Positions 42,200 to 51,677 of a stretch of DNA of 58,941 nt are shown piece by piece (position 1 is the first letter of the stretch; the number at the start of each line of letters is the position of its first letter). The position numbers and the translations under genes were made by a program. Source of the DNA: Streptomyces cucumeris (GTDB taxonomy: Bacteria > Actinomycetota > Actinomycetes > Streptomycetales > Streptomycetaceae); contig NZ_JANCLX010000001.1 of NCBI RefSeq assembly GCF_024295805.1, positions 572,482-631,422 on the forward strand. The letters run 5' to 3'. Below the pieces are notes generated by a model that saw nothing but the letters and a program-made list of their open reading frames with translations, did no database searches and was not told where the DNA came from.

Positions 42200-43669
42200 T
42201 CATGAGAACCACCTCTGCGGGCGGGGCGCGGTGTTGCGCCAGATGTGCTTGGCCTCCTGGTACTCGGCGAGACCCGCCGGGCCCAGTTCGCGCCCGATGC
42301 CGGACTGCTTCATCCCGCCCCATTCGGCCTGCGGGACGTACGGGTGGAAGTCGTTGATCCACACGGTGCCGGCGCGCAGCCGGGACGCCACCCGCTGCGC
42401 CTTCTCCGCGTCCTGTGTCCACACTGCGCCGGCCAGCCCGTAGACGGTGTCATTGGCCAGCGCCAGGGCCTCGTCCTCGTCGCGGAACCGCTCCACGGTG
42501 AGCACCGGGCCGAAGGACTCCTCCTGCACCACGGACATGTCCGGGGTGCAGTCGTCCAGCACCGTCGGCAGGTAGAAGTAACCGTCCGCCAGGGCGGGAT
42601 CGTCCGGCTGTGCCCCGCCGCAGCGCAGCACCGCGCCCGCGTCGAGCCCGGATGCCACGTAGGCCGCTACCTTCTCGCGGTGCGCCGCGGAGATCAGCGG
42701 ACCGCTGCGGGCCTCCTCGTCGAACGGGCCGCCCAGCCGGATCTGCCGCGCCCGGTGCACGATCTCGTCGATGAACGCGTCGTGCAGCTGCTCCTGGACC
42801 AGCAGCCGGGCCCCGGCCGAACAGACCTGCCCGGCGTGCAGGAACACGGCCATCAGGGCGTAGTCCACGGCCGTGTCGAAGTCGGAGTCGGTGAAGACGA
42901 TATTGGGGTTCTTGCCGCCCAGCTCCAGCGCGATCTTCTTCACGGTCGGCGCGGCGGCCGCCATGATCCAGCGGCCGGTGACCACCCCGCCGGTGAACGA
43001 CACCAGGTCCACCCGCTCGTCCGTGGCCAGCGGCGCGCCCACGGTCGATCCGGCGCCCAGCACCAGATTGGCCACGCCCGGCGGCACCCCGGCCTCGGCC
43101 AGCAGCCGTATCAGCCCGATGGCGCTGTGCGGGGTCAGCTCGCTCGGCTTGAGGACGAAGGTGTCCCCGGCGGCGAGCGCGGGGGCGACCTTCCAGGCGG
43201 TCTGGAGCAGCGGGTAGTTCCACGGTGTGATCAGCCCGCAGACCCCCACCGGTTCGTGCACCACCCTGCTGTCCACGTCCCCACTGCCCACGTCGATGAC
43301 GCGGCCGGGGCCCGCCGAGGAGATCAGATTGCCGAAGTAGCGGAAGCAGTTCGCGATGTCGTCGAGGTCGTACTCGCTCTCCACCAGCCGTTTCCCGGTG
43401 TCCAGGGATTCGGCGCGGGCGATGTCCGCCTTGTCGCGCTCCAGCAGCTCCGCGACCCGCAGCAGCAGTCTGCCGCGCTCGGTGGCCGGGGTGCCCGGCC
43501 AGGGGCCGCGGTCGAAGGCGTCCCGGGCGGCGGCGATGGCCGCGGCCGTGTCCTTCGGACCGGCCTCGTCGACCGTGGCCACCAGGGTCCCGTCCGCGGG
43601 GCAGCGGATCTCGCGGGTGTGTCCGTCGAGGGCGGCTGTCCAGCGGCCGCCGATGAAAAGCTCCGGCAT
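42200..43669 (-). CDS. betB: Betaine aldehyde dehydrogenase
   Basis: A 489-residue NAD(P)+-dependent aldehyde dehydrogenase. Key residues are in GLITPWNYPLLQTAWKVAPA, VSFTGGVVTGRWIM, the catalytic Glu in KKIALELGGKNPNIVF, the nucleophile Cys in FLHAGQVCSAGARLLVQE, and EESFGPVLTVERFRDEDEAL. The sequence is of the BADH/GbsA type. The first gene of the betB - permease - betA operon, it completes the oxidation of choline to glycine betaine. The ATG at 43669 follows GGAGG by 7 nt. No BetI repressor gene is adjacent. Confidence 0.92.
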   Translation of the reverse strand: MPELFIGGRWTAALDGHTREIRCPADGTLVATVDEAGPKDTAAAIAAARDAFDRGPWPGTPATERGRLLLRVAELLERDKADIARAESLDTGKRLVESEYDLDDIANCFRYFGNLISSAGPGRVIDVGSGDVDSRVVHEPVGVCGLITPWNYPLLQTAWKVAPALAAGDTFVLKPSELTPHSAIGLIRLLAEAGVPPGVANLVLGAGSTVGAPLATDERVDLVSFTGGVVTGRWIMAAAAPTVKKIALELGGKNPNIVFTDSDFDTAVDYALMAVFLHAGQVCSAGARLLVQEQLHDAFIDEIVHRARQIRLGGPFDEEARSGPLISAAHREKVAAYVASGLDAGAVLRCGGAQPDDPALADGYFYLPTVLDDCTPDMSVVQEESFGPVLTVERFRDEDEALALANDTVYGLAGAVWTQDAEKAQRVASRLRAGTVWINDFHPYVPQAEWGGMKQSGIGRELGPAGLAEYQEAKHIWRNTAPRPQRWFS

Positions 43670-44001
43670 GTATCGCCTCCGGGCTCGGACGGCAGTGGCC
43701 GACCCCCGCGACGACACCGCGCTCGATGACACCATGCGCGGTGACCCTGCGCCGTCCCTCGGTCCCTCGGTGTGCGAGGCCGGTCCACACACCGAGCGTA
43801 AGTGGCGCGGGTCCCGCCCGCACGGCGTACCGGGGAGCCCCGCTGACCTGCGGGGGTGTGGAGACCCGCAGGAGCGGGGGCGGGCCGGAGCGGAACCCTC
43901 CGGCCGCCTGGCGGCCACCGGGCGCGGCCCGCGGGCGGACGGTCCGGGCGGCACGGGGGGACCCTGCGGCCGGTACATCTCCACCATGCAGAATCCTGGT
44001 C
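43670..44001. other. Divergent intergenic region of the betaine operon
   Basis: 332 nt without a credible gene. It contains an inverted repeat, CCTGCGGG (43847-43854) and CCCGCAGG (43865-43872) with a 10-nt centre, a possible operator or a transcript hairpin. It must hold the promoters of betB (leftward) and of the large helical-repeat gene (rightward). Confidence 0.5.
43847..43872. promoter_or_regulatory. Inverted repeat upstream of betB
   Basis: Perfect 8-nt arms CCTGCGGG and CCCGCAGG separated by 10 nt, 178 nt upstream of betB and 130 nt upstream of the helical-repeat gene. The binding protein is unknown. Confidence 0.4.
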
Positions 44002-47000
44002 ATGGTCCCCACGCCCGAAGCCCCCCGCGCCCTCGCCGACGAGCTGCTCACCGCCCTCGACCCGTTGCCGCATCCGCGGCGGATGCACCAACTGGCGGTA
44101 CGGACCAGGGCCGCCACCGCGCGGGGTGAACTGGGCGCACTGATCGGCGAGTTGGAGCGGCGCGGGGTGTACGGGCGGCGGCTCGCCGCCGCGGCCGCGG
44201 CCGTCGGCGGGCGGACCGGCCACCTCCGGAGGCGGCTGCTGGACCCCGATCCCGTGGTGCGCCACCACGCCCTCGCGGTGGCGCGCAAGGGAGAGGGCAT
44301 CGACGACGAGGCGCTGGAGGAGGCGTTCCAGGACGCCCCCGCCGCCGTACGGCGCGAACTGGCGCGCACCGTCGTCGCCGGGCGGCGCACCGCGCTCGCC
44401 GACCGGCTCATCGACCCGGTGCGGGAGCGCTGGGGCGACGCCGAGGCGGCCCGGCTGCTGCCCGGCTGCGGCGCGGACACCCTCATACGCATGCTGCCCG
44501 CCCTCTTCCACGCCGTCGGCAGCTGGCGCCCCCTCGTCAGCCGCCACCCCCTCACCGTCCTCGACGAGGCCGAACGGCAGCTCACCGCGTTGCCGCAGGC
44601 CCTGCGCGCGGACTGGTGGGCGCGGTACGCGCAGGCTGTCGCGCTCGCCGTGCCCGTCGCACCGGACCGGGTGCTGGACCTCCTGGAGGACGTCTGCCAC
44701 GGGACGCTGCCGCTCCCGGTGCGGCACCGGCTGTCCGCGCTGGTGGCCGCCGACCCCACCCGTACGGTGCGGCTGCTGCTCGCCCCCGACCAGGCGCCCC
44801 TGCTGCGCGGCCACGGCCTCGAACGCGCCGTCCTGCGCCGTCTCGTACGCGCCGACCCGCCTCAACTCCCGGATCTCGCAGTGGCGTTGGTGCAGGATCC
44901 GACCGCGCTGGCCCGGCTGCTGGCCGCACTGCCGCCCGGCCGCCGCGCCGATGTCTTCGCCTACGCCACCGCCGCACATGACCCGGACCACACCGCCGTG
45001 GACCCCGCGGTCCTGGAGGTGCTGCCGCACGCGGTCCGCCAGGAGCGGGCGCGCCGGATGGCCGGGCGGGCGCGGGACCGCGGGGCGCAGTGGACCGCCG
45101 TGCTGGAGGCCGTGGCGTATCTGCCGGTCGACGAGGCGCGTACGGAACTGCTCGACGCGACACGCCGTTCCACCGCGGAGGACCGGGCCCTCGCCTATCC
45201 GCTGCTGATCCGCAACGCCGCCCGCTCCGGCGACCCCGGCGCCGTCACCTCCCTGCTGGCCCTGCTGGAACGGCTGCGCAACGAGCAGGACCCGGTGCGG
45301 TGTGCCGCACTCGGCGCGCTCGCCGCCGTCCCTCCGGCCCTGTTCACCGATGACGCCGCGGACCATCTGGACCGGGTCGCGGGCGACGCGATCCAGGCCC
45401 GGGACTCCTCCGCGGCCACCCGGCGGGCGCTGCGCCGCCTCGCCGTCGCGCTGCTGCGCGAGCACGCCGTCACCGGGCAGCGGGAGCTGCTGGGCTGGGC
45501 GTTGCGCACCGTCACCCGGCTGGCCGGACACGTCGGCGCCGCCGATCTCGGCGCGCTCGACCACACCCTGCGGCGCGGTCAGGAACACACCGTCTTCGAC
45601 GCGCTGCGCCCCTGGCTGGAGGCGGGCGCCGAACGGGTCGACCACGAGCTGACGTTCGCCCTCGTCCGCTCGCTCGGACGGCGCGCCCACACCCTGCCCG
45701 AACTCCAGGAACTCCTGCGCCAGGCGATCCAGTTCGGCAGCGACACCACCGCCCGCACCGCTGTCGCGCTGTGGCTGGAGCCGCCCGGTGAGCGTGAGGA
45801 GCGGGCCGCGGAACTCGTCACCCAGGACCCGTCGGCCGCCGTACTGCCGCCCGTCCTGGCCGTGCTGACCCGTCGGCGCACCGATCTGCTCGACCTCGTG
45901 CTGGCCGACACGCCGCCCTACGGCCGGTTCCTCACCCCCGGCACCGCCTGGACGCCACCCGCCACGTACGACGCCGTCCGCTGGGTGCCCCGCCAGCAGG
46001 CCGCCGCCGCACGCCTGCTGGAGCGCACCGCCGCCGACACCACGCGCCCGGTCCGGGAACGCACCACCGCCCTCGCCCGTGCCGCGCTGCTCCCCGGCAC
46101 CGCCGCCACCGTCCGGGCCTGGACCCGCGGTGACGACGTGGCGCTCGCCGAGGCCGCGCTCGCCGCCCTCGCCCACACCGACCGGCCCGGAGACGCCCTG
46201 CCCGCGCTGCTCGCCCACGCGGGCGACGACCGCGCCCGGGTGGCGGTGGCCGCGGCCACCCGGGCGGCCCGGCACACGGACCCCGCACGGCTGGAGGCCC
46301 CCATCCGCGGTGTCCTCGCACCGGACGGGGTGGCGACCGCCGTACCGTCCGTGCCCCCGAAGGTCACCAGCCGCAAGGAGGCCGCGCGGCTCGCCGCCAC
46401 CCTGCTGCCCGTGTCCGACGCCGCCACCCTCCTCGCCGACGCCCGTGGGGTGCCCAACCAGCACCATGACGTCCAGGCCGCCTGCGTGGCCTTCGCCGCC
46501 CGGCTGCTCGACGCCAAACGCGCCTGGGAGATGCTCACCGCCGCCGCGAGCGGACGGCGCGAACTGCGCCACGCCGTGCTGCGCGTCCATCCGCTGGACC
46601 TGCCCGAACACCACCGGTCCCGCTACGCCCAGCTCATCCGTGTCGTCTGCGACACCGAGGACCCCCAGGTCGCCGCGGCGGGTCACGCCGCGCTCGCCGT
46701 CTGGTCCCCCTGGGCACCGGACGTGGCGGCCGTCCTCGTCGCCGCCGTCACCGACCTCGACAACCGGGCGGGCTGGACCTCCGCGGCCGACGCGCTGCTG
46801 GCGGTGGTGGCCGCCGCTCCCGACGGCACGCCCGAGGACAATCCGCTGGCCTGGGCGCTCGCCGCCCTCGCCACCGCCGACGCCCGGTCCGGTACGCCCG
46901 ATGCCGCACCCGGCCGGGACCGGCCCGCGCGCCGCCGGATCCGGCATATCGCCACGCGGCTGGCCGTGCGGGCGGCGGGCGGGGCCGCGACACGCCCGAT

Positions 47001-47430
47001 GCGGCGCGCCGCCACCTCCGCGGCCGAACTCCTCGCCGGTTACGAGCCGTTCATCCCCGACGCCGCCCATGTCCTGGTGCATGTACTGGACCTGGACTCC
47101 CGCCCCGGTCCGCTGGCCGCCGCGCTCGCCCGCCTCAGCCGTCTGCACTCCCTCCGCCCCGCCCTCGCCGCCCGTACCACCGACGTACTGCACCGGCGGC
47201 TGACCGCGGCGGCGCGGCCCGGTTCGGATGAGGCGCTGCGGCGTGCCGCTCGGCAGCTCTGCGAGGACGGCGGACACGCCGCCGGGCTGTTCGCCACCAC
47301 CCTCACCGAGGCGGGGGGTGACCGCACCGGCTGGCCGGAGCCGTGGCGGGAGCAACTGCGTGCGCTGCGCGGCCATCCGCACCCGGATGTACGGGACGCG
47401 GCGCTGCTGCTCGCCACGGCGGAGGAGTAG
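44002..47430 (+). CDS. Large alpha-helical repeat (HEAT-like) protein
   Basis: A 1142-residue soluble protein with no recognisable enzyme domain. Throughout it consists of repeated ~35-45-residue helical hairpins rich in Ala, Leu, Arg and Asp, in a HEAT/ARM-like pattern: LLDPDPVVRHHALAVARKGE, DRLIDPVRERWGDAEAARLL, LVQDPTALARLLAALPPGRR, TEDPQ-like CDTEDPQVAAAGHAALAVWS, and LRGHPHPDVRDAALLLATAE at the end. Such solenoids usually scaffold protein-protein contacts. The ATG at 44002 (MVPTPEAPRALADE) lacks a strong ribosome binding site, so the start is approximate. It is divergent from the betaine operon and convergent with the membrane HTH protein. G+C is very high but codon use is consistent. 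Confidence 0.75.
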   Translation: MVPTPEAPRALADELLTALDPLPHPRRMHQLAVRTRAATARGELGALIGELERRGVYGRRLAAAAAAVGGRTGHLRRRLLDPDPVVRHHALAVARKGEGIDDEALEEAFQDAPAAVRRELARTVVAGRRTALADRLIDPVRERWGDAEAARLLPGCGADTLIRMLPALFHAVGSWRPLVSRHPLTVLDEAERQLTALPQALRADWWARYAQAVALAVPVAPDRVLDLLEDVCHGTLPLPVRHRLSALVAADPTRTVRLLLAPDQAPLLRGHGLERAVLRRLVRADPPQLPDLAVALVQDPTALARLLAALPPGRRADVFAYATAAHDPDHTAVDPAVLEVLPHAVRQERARRMAGRARDRGAQWTAVLEAVAYLPVDEARTELLDATRRSTAEDRALAYPLLIRNAARSGDPGAVTSLLALLERLRNEQDPVRCAALGALAAVPPALFTDDAADHLDRVAGDAIQARDSSAATRRALRRLAVALLREHAVTGQRELLGWALRTVTRLAGHVGAADLGALDHTLRRGQEHTVFDALRPWLEAGAERVDHELTFALVRSLGRRAHTLPELQELLRQAIQFGSDTTARTAVALWLEPPGEREERAAELVTQDPSAAVLPPVLAVLTRRRTDLLDLVLADTPPYGRFLTPGTAWTPPATYDAVRWVPRQQAAAARLLERTAADTTRPVRERTTALARAALLPGTAATVRAWTRGDDVALAEAALAALAHTDRPGDALPALLAHAGDDRARVAVAAATRAARHTDPARLEAPIRGVLAPDGVATAVPSVPPKVTSRKEAARLAATLLPVSDAATLLADARGVPNQHHDVQAACVAFAARLLDAKRAWEMLTAAASGRRELRHAVLRVHPLDLPEHHRSRYAQLIRVVCDTEDPQVAAAGHAALAVWSPWAPDVAAVLVAAVTDLDNRAGWTSAADALLAVVAAAPDGTPEDNPLAWALAALATADARSGTPDAAPGRDRPARRRIRHIATRLAVRAAGGAATRPMRRAATSAAELLAGYEPFIPDAAHVLVHVLDLDSRPGPLAAALARLSRLHSLRPALAARTTDVLHRRLTAAARPGSDEALRRAARQLCEDGGHAAGLFATTLTEAGGDRTGWPEPWREQLRALRGHPHPDVRDAALLLATAEE

Positions 47431-47505
47431 CGGCGCGGCGCGCCCCGGGGCGGGTCCGCACCGTCCCGCCGGGTCCGCGAACGCCCGGTGCGCACGCCCA
47501 GGCGG

Positions 47506-49260
47506 TCAGCCGTTCTCGCGCCAGGCGCCCGCGCCGTAGTCGTAGCCGTACTCGGGGCGGCCCTTGACGCCGCTGGTGCGGAACGGCGCACCGTGGTCGT
47601 CGATCCGCACCGTCCCCTCGCGACCGCCGCTGGACCAGTCCAGCTCCAGGTACCAGCGGCAGTCGCAGCCCACGGTGCGGGCGTTGATCCGCAGCACCTC
47701 CGGATCCGTGTCCGACACGCGGTACGGGAAGCGCACGGCGGGCAGCGGCTTGCCCGAGTCATTGCCGTCGGTCGGGCGGGCCAGCGGACGGGAGGCGTCC
47801 AGGTCCACCGAGAACGCGCGCGGGGTGAGCGAGCCGCCGCAGCCGTTCTCCATCGCGAACGACGACCACGCCGGCGGGCCGCCCCGCCCCACGACCCGTA
47901 CGTGCAGCGCCCGCAGGACCACCGCGGACGACCCCCGGCCCTGCACCGTGACCTCCACGTTCGTGGTCCCGCCGTGGACGGCGCCGTGGGCCGCGGCCCA
48001 GGTCGGCGCGTCCTGTTCGGTGGGCGGCGGGGCGACGTCGGTGGGGCGCCGGTCGATGAGATAGCGGTGGTCGCAGCCGTTCTCCCACACATGTGAGCGG
48101 GTGGTGAGGGTGAGCGGGACCCGGGAGCCGCCCTTGCGCGGCGTGCCGCCCGTGCGGTCCGACGCGCCCGGGGAGGGGGCGGCGGAGCCCGACGGTCCAC
48201 CGTCCGCGCGCCGGGTGCCGTCGCCGCGCGGGGCGCCGGACGGGTGCTTGGCGTCGCCGGTGTCCGCCCGGTCCAACCGCCCGCGTGCCGTGGGCCCTGC
48301 GGGCGCGGCGGACCGGGGGTGGGCGCCCGCGCGGGGTGCGGCGGTGTCCTTGCCGTCGTCGCCGGGCGGACGTACCTCCACCGCGATGAGGGCGAGCACC
48401 GCCATGGCGGCGGCCCCGGCCAGGAACGCCCACGGCCGCCGTCGCCAGCCGCGGCGCGGGGCCGTGCCCCCGCCCTCGGGAACGGCCCGCAACCGCCCCC
48501 GCCCACCGGAGGCGCCGCCCACCGGCATCCATCGCACCCCACCGCCCGAGGCCGGAGTCCGCGCCGCCCGGGGCGTGGACTCACCCTCCCGGGACGGCGG
48601 TTCGGCATCCGGGGCGCCGGGCGGCGGCACGTCCGCTGACCCGGCCCGAGCCCTTCGTACGGCGCCGGCCGTGCGACGCCCCGACCCGCGCGACACGCCG
48701 TCCGCGGCGCCGGGCCCCGTCGTGGGCGCCGGGGCGACCGGCCCGTCCGGCGTGGCGTCGCCCTCCGCCGCGACACCCGTGACACGCGCGGCGCATGACC
48801 CGGTGCCTGGTTCGACCGGCGCCGCCGCCGGGCCGTACGCGTTCTCCGTGGCAACGTCCGTGCTGCCCATGGTGGTGGGGACGGAGCCCGGGTGCTCCGC
48901 GGGCTCCTGGGCCGCAGCGGCGGATCCGTCCGCCGTCGGCGCGTCCGGCTGCGCGTCCCCGGCGCCCCGGGGTCTTCCCGGGGTGCCGCCCCGGGGCGTG
49001 GCCGTACGGCGTCTGGCCGCGTCGGCCAGCATCCAGCGGCGGTGGAGGGCGATCAGCTCCTCCGGAGCGGCCCCGCACAGCCGGGCGAAGCGTTCCACCG
49101 GCGCGTAGTCCGCCGGGACCGCGTCACCGTTGCAGTAGCGGTGCAGTGTGGACGTGCTGACGTGCAGTCGTGTGGCCAGCCAGCCGTAGCTGCGGTCCGA
49201 GCGCCGTTTCAGGCACCGCAGGCTCTCCGCGAACTCCGCGATCTCATGGGTGCTTCCCAT
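47506..49260 (-). CDS. Membrane-spanning helix-turn-helix protein
   Basis: A 584-residue protein with three parts. Residues ~5-75 are an XRE-type HTH (RSYGWLATRLHVSTSTLHRY, CNGDAVPADYAPVERFARLC). A ~200-residue Ala/Pro/Gly/Arg-rich linker leads to one transmembrane helix (278-294, LAGAAAMAVLALIAVEV). Residues ~375-584 form an outside domain with conserved cysteines: HVWENGCDHRYLIDRRP, SFAMENGCGGSLTPRAFSVD, RTVGCDCRWYLELDWSSGGR. It resembles one-component membrane regulators that could pass an extracellular signal straight to DNA. The ligand and targets are unknown. The ATG is at 49260. Confidence 0.8.
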   Translation of the reverse strand: MGSTHEIAEFAESLRCLKRRSDRSYGWLATRLHVSTSTLHRYCNGDAVPADYAPVERFARLCGAAPEELIALHRRWMLADAARRRTATPRGGTPGRPRGAGDAQPDAPTADGSAAAAQEPAEHPGSVPTTMGSTDVATENAYGPAAAPVEPGTGSCAARVTGVAAEGDATPDGPVAPAPTTGPGAADGVSRGSGRRTAGAVRRARAGSADVPPPGAPDAEPPSREGESTPRAARTPASGGGVRWMPVGGASGGRGRLRAVPEGGGTAPRRGWRRRPWAFLAGAAAMAVLALIAVEVRPPGDDGKDTAAPRAGAHPRSAAPAGPTARGRLDRADTGDAKHPSGAPRGDGTRRADGGPSGSAAPSPGASDRTGGTPRKGGSRVPLTLTTRSHVWENGCDHRYLIDRRPTDVAPPPTEQDAPTWAAAHGAVHGGTTNVEVTVQGRGSSAVVLRALHVRVVGRGGPPAWSSFAMENGCGGSLTPRAFSVDLDASRPLARPTDGNDSGKPLPAVRFPYRVSDTDPEVLRINARTVGCDCRWYLELDWSSGGREGTVRIDDHGAPFRTSGVKGRPEYGYDYGAGAWRENG

Positions 49261-49532
49261 GGAACCGCCCCCCTTCTTCCCCGTGTCCCCACCCGTCCGC
49301 GTCCCGCGGGCGTCCCGCGAACGCGTTCCAGGGTGTTGTCATGCCCCCAAGTCAGCGTACGTGCAGGCATTCCGGCGTCCCGGATGCCGCGCCTTTGCTG
49401 GTCCCCGTGGTCCGGCGCCCCGCACGCTGGGGACCCGCCGCCACGGACCGTGTGGCGGCGCCGAACCGTGACATGACAGGTCCACTGCCATGAGTCGCAA
49501 CGACAGCACCGGAAGAGACGGGGAATCACCTG

Positions 49533-50168
49533 ATGCGCATGGTCAAGCACGCACTCCGCACCGCCGCGGGGGCGGTGGCGGCGGTCGCCGTCCTGGCGGT
49601 GGCCGGGACCGGCCCGGCCCAGGCCGCCCCGGCTCCGGCCGCCCCGGGGACACCCGGCCACCTCGTGCCGAAGGAGCTCCCGCCGCACCCGAACTCCGAC
49701 TGGTACGCCGGTGACGTCACCAAGGGCCTGCCGGAGAACGTCCCGTTCTGCGTCGGGAAGACCTTCCCCTCGGCCGGGGCGACCCACCGCACCTTCTGGA
49801 CCGAGTACGACACCGGCGCCACCCAGATCGTGGTGCGGACCGGCACCGTGGACGCCGCCCGCAAGCTGGCCGCCGCCGCGGAGAAGAAGATCCGGAACTG
49901 CGCCGCCGACTGGCGGCGCGACTACCCCGAGGGCACGGCGTCCTGGCGGGACTACGGCGCGCTCCCGGCCGAGGACGGCGCCCACGTCTACGGCGTCCAC
50001 ACCTCGTACCCGGACTCCGAGCCGGGGATCCACCTCTACGGCGTGGGGCGGGACGGGCGGACCGTGACCGTCGTCCAGTGGGGCGAGATGGGCGGATTCG
50101 AGCACGCCCCGGTCGCGGACTTCCGGCGGACCACCACGACCGCCGTGGTGAAGCTCTACCACCCGTAA
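49533..50168 (+). CDS. Secreted protein of unknown function
   Basis: A 211-residue protein with a clear signal peptide (basic start MRMVKHALR, hydrophobic AVAAVAVLAVAG, cleavage after GPAQA). The mature part (CVGKTFPSAGATHRTFWTEY, TQIVVRTGTVDAARKLAAAA, EKKIRNCAADW) has two cysteines and resembles the PknH-like extracellular sensor fold, with alternating strands and a long helix carrying one Cys. I call it only tentatively. It diverges from the membrane HTH gene across 272 nt, so it may be that regulator's target. Confidence 0.65.
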   Translation: MRMVKHALRTAAGAVAAVAVLAVAGTGPAQAAPAPAAPGTPGHLVPKELPPHPNSDWYAGDVTKGLPENVPFCVGKTFPSAGATHRTFWTEYDTGATQIVVRTGTVDAARKLAAAAEKKIRNCAADWRRDYPEGTASWRDYGALPAEDGAHVYGVHTSYPDSEPGIHLYGVGRDGRTVTVVQWGEMGGFEHAPVADFRRTTTTAVVKLYHP

Positions 50169-50296
50169 GGGGGCGGTTGCCGGACGGTGGTCACGTGCGC
50201 GCAAGGGGGGTGCGCGTGGCCGCCGCTCCGGCGCGCCCTGCGGCGGTTAGGGTCGGAACGTCCCGTACCGACCGGACGACACCGACCGGAGGACCC

Positions 50297-50977
50297 GTGC
50301 CGAACGGCTCGCTCTCCCTCGCCGCCGCGCTCCATCTGCTCGCCTTCGACCCCGGGACCGGCAGACCCGTCGGCGCCCACACCGCGCTCCTCGTCCGGGC
50401 CGCGGCCCTCACCGAGCTCGCCCAGCGCGGACTGCTCACCGACACCGACGGCCGGCCGCGTCCGGTCGAGGACGCCGTCACCGGGGACCCCGCGCTCGAC
50501 GGACTGCTGGAGCTGATCGGGGAGTCCCGGCCGCACACCTGGGCGACCTGGGTGGGGCATCAGCCACGGCTGACCGAGCACGCCGTACGCGACCAACTGG
50601 TCGCGGGCGGGTATCTGCGCGTGGAGACGCGGCGCATGCTGGGGGTGTTCCCCGCCAAGGAGTACCGGCTGGAGCGGACCGACCTGGTCGCGGGGATGCG
50701 CGAGGACGCGGTGCGGGTGCTGCACGGCGACCGGCCGGTGGCCGAGGTCTCCGAACGGGACGCCGCGCTGGTCGCGCTCGCGGCGGCGGGGGAACTGCGG
50801 ACCGTGGTGACGGCCAAGGACGCAAAGCTCCACAAGCAGCGCATTGCGGAACTGGGGGAGCGAAGCGGGGGAATGGGGCCGGTCCTGGAGAAGGTGATCG
50901 CCCAGGTGCGCACGGCGCTCGCCGCTGCGGTCACCACGGCGATCCTCGTGGCGACCACGTCCTCAAGCGGGAGCTGA
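50297..50977 (+). CDS. GPP34 (GOLPH3-like) family phosphoprotein
   Basis: A 226-residue protein of the GPP34/VPS74 fold: LSLAAALHLLAFDPGTGRP, then ALLVRAAALTELAQRGLLTD, GGYLRVETRRMLGVFPAKEY and SERDAALVALAAAGELRTVV. Eukaryotic members bind PI4P on Golgi membranes; bacterial homologues are common in Streptomyces and have no settled role. A C-terminal hydrophobic stretch (TALAAAVTTAILVATTSS) suggests membrane contact. The GTG at 50297 follows GGAGGA by 5 nt, 128 nt after the secreted-protein gene. Confidence 0.88.
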   Translation: MPNGSLSLAAALHLLAFDPGTGRPVGAHTALLVRAAALTELAQRGLLTDTDGRPRPVEDAVTGDPALDGLLELIGESRPHTWATWVGHQPRLTEHAVRDQLVAGGYLRVETRRMLGVFPAKEYRLERTDLVAGMREDAVRVLHGDRPVAEVSERDAALVALAAAGELRTVVTAKDAKLHKQRIAELGERSGGMGPVLEKVIAQVRTALAAAVTTAILVATTSSSGS

Positions 50978-51027
50978 GCGGCGGCCCGAGCCGCGGCGCG
51001 GCCTCGTGCGGGCCCCCGGGTGCGGCC

Positions 51028-51447
51028 TCAGGCGGGGGCGTCGCCCAGCAGCGAGGCGAGTCCGTCATCCAGATTCAGCTGCCCGCTCTCGCTGCCATCG
51101 GGCACCACGGTGTACGAACGGCCCAGGAACCTGAGCAGGTCACCGGTGTCGAACTGGACCATGGCCATGCCCTCGGGGGCGTGGAACTCCAGCACCGTGC
51201 GCTGCGGCCCGCACGGCCACATCTGCACATCGCCGTTGCCCGCGGGTCCGCGCAGTCCCGCCGCGAGCAGCTCGCGCCCGAACGTCCACTCCACCGTGGT
51301 CCCGTCGAGGGAGGCGGAGGGCGGGAAGGAGACGCGCACCGCGAACGGGTCGTCGGGCTCGTAGCGCAGACAGGCCGGGATGGCGCGAGCCTCGGGCGTC
51401 GACGCGATGAGGTGTGCCTGAACGGCTTGGTCGATGACTGTGGACAA
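51028..51447 (-). CDS. SsgA-like sporulation/cell-division protein (SALP)
   Basis: A 139-residue SsgA/SsgB-family protein, unique to morphologically complex actinobacteria, where members guide septum placement and peptidoglycan turnover. Family-typical text is ACLRYEPDDPFAVRVSFPPS, VEWTFGRELLAAGLRGPAGN, GDVQMWPCGPQRTVLEFHAP and GDLLRFLGRSYTVVPDGSES. It is not SsgA or SsgB by sequence. It is divergent from the sigma/anti-sigma fusion gene across 230 nt. Confidence 0.9.
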   Translation of the reverse strand: MSTVIDQAVQAHLIASTPEARAIPACLRYEPDDPFAVRVSFPPSASLDGTTVEWTFGRELLAAGLRGPAGNGDVQMWPCGPQRTVLEFHAPEGMAMVQFDTGDLLRFLGRSYTVVPDGSESGQLNLDDGLASLLGDAPA

Positions 51448-51677
51448 CGCCGGCTCCCTTGTTCTCGGTGCGGGTCCCCCGCCTCGCTTACGACCGTTAT
51501 GACGTACGGGCGATCACACCAGTGCACCCATGGTTGCTGTGACGTGTGTCACGACTGATTTTTCGAGGGGACATAGGGCATTTAGGCTTGCGAAAACCAT
51601 GCACGGTCTCGGGCGCTGTGCGGAGCTGTTACAAAACTCCGCCGCCGACGAGGCACCACCCCAGGGGTTGTTCCACC

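Noticed and set aside
43324..47382. A 1352-codon open frame on the minus strand, opposite the helical-repeat gene
   Set aside because: It is Gly/Arg/Gln-rich with no domain, and is the mirror of a real gene's third-codon G+C bias. The plus-strand frame has coherent helical repeats.
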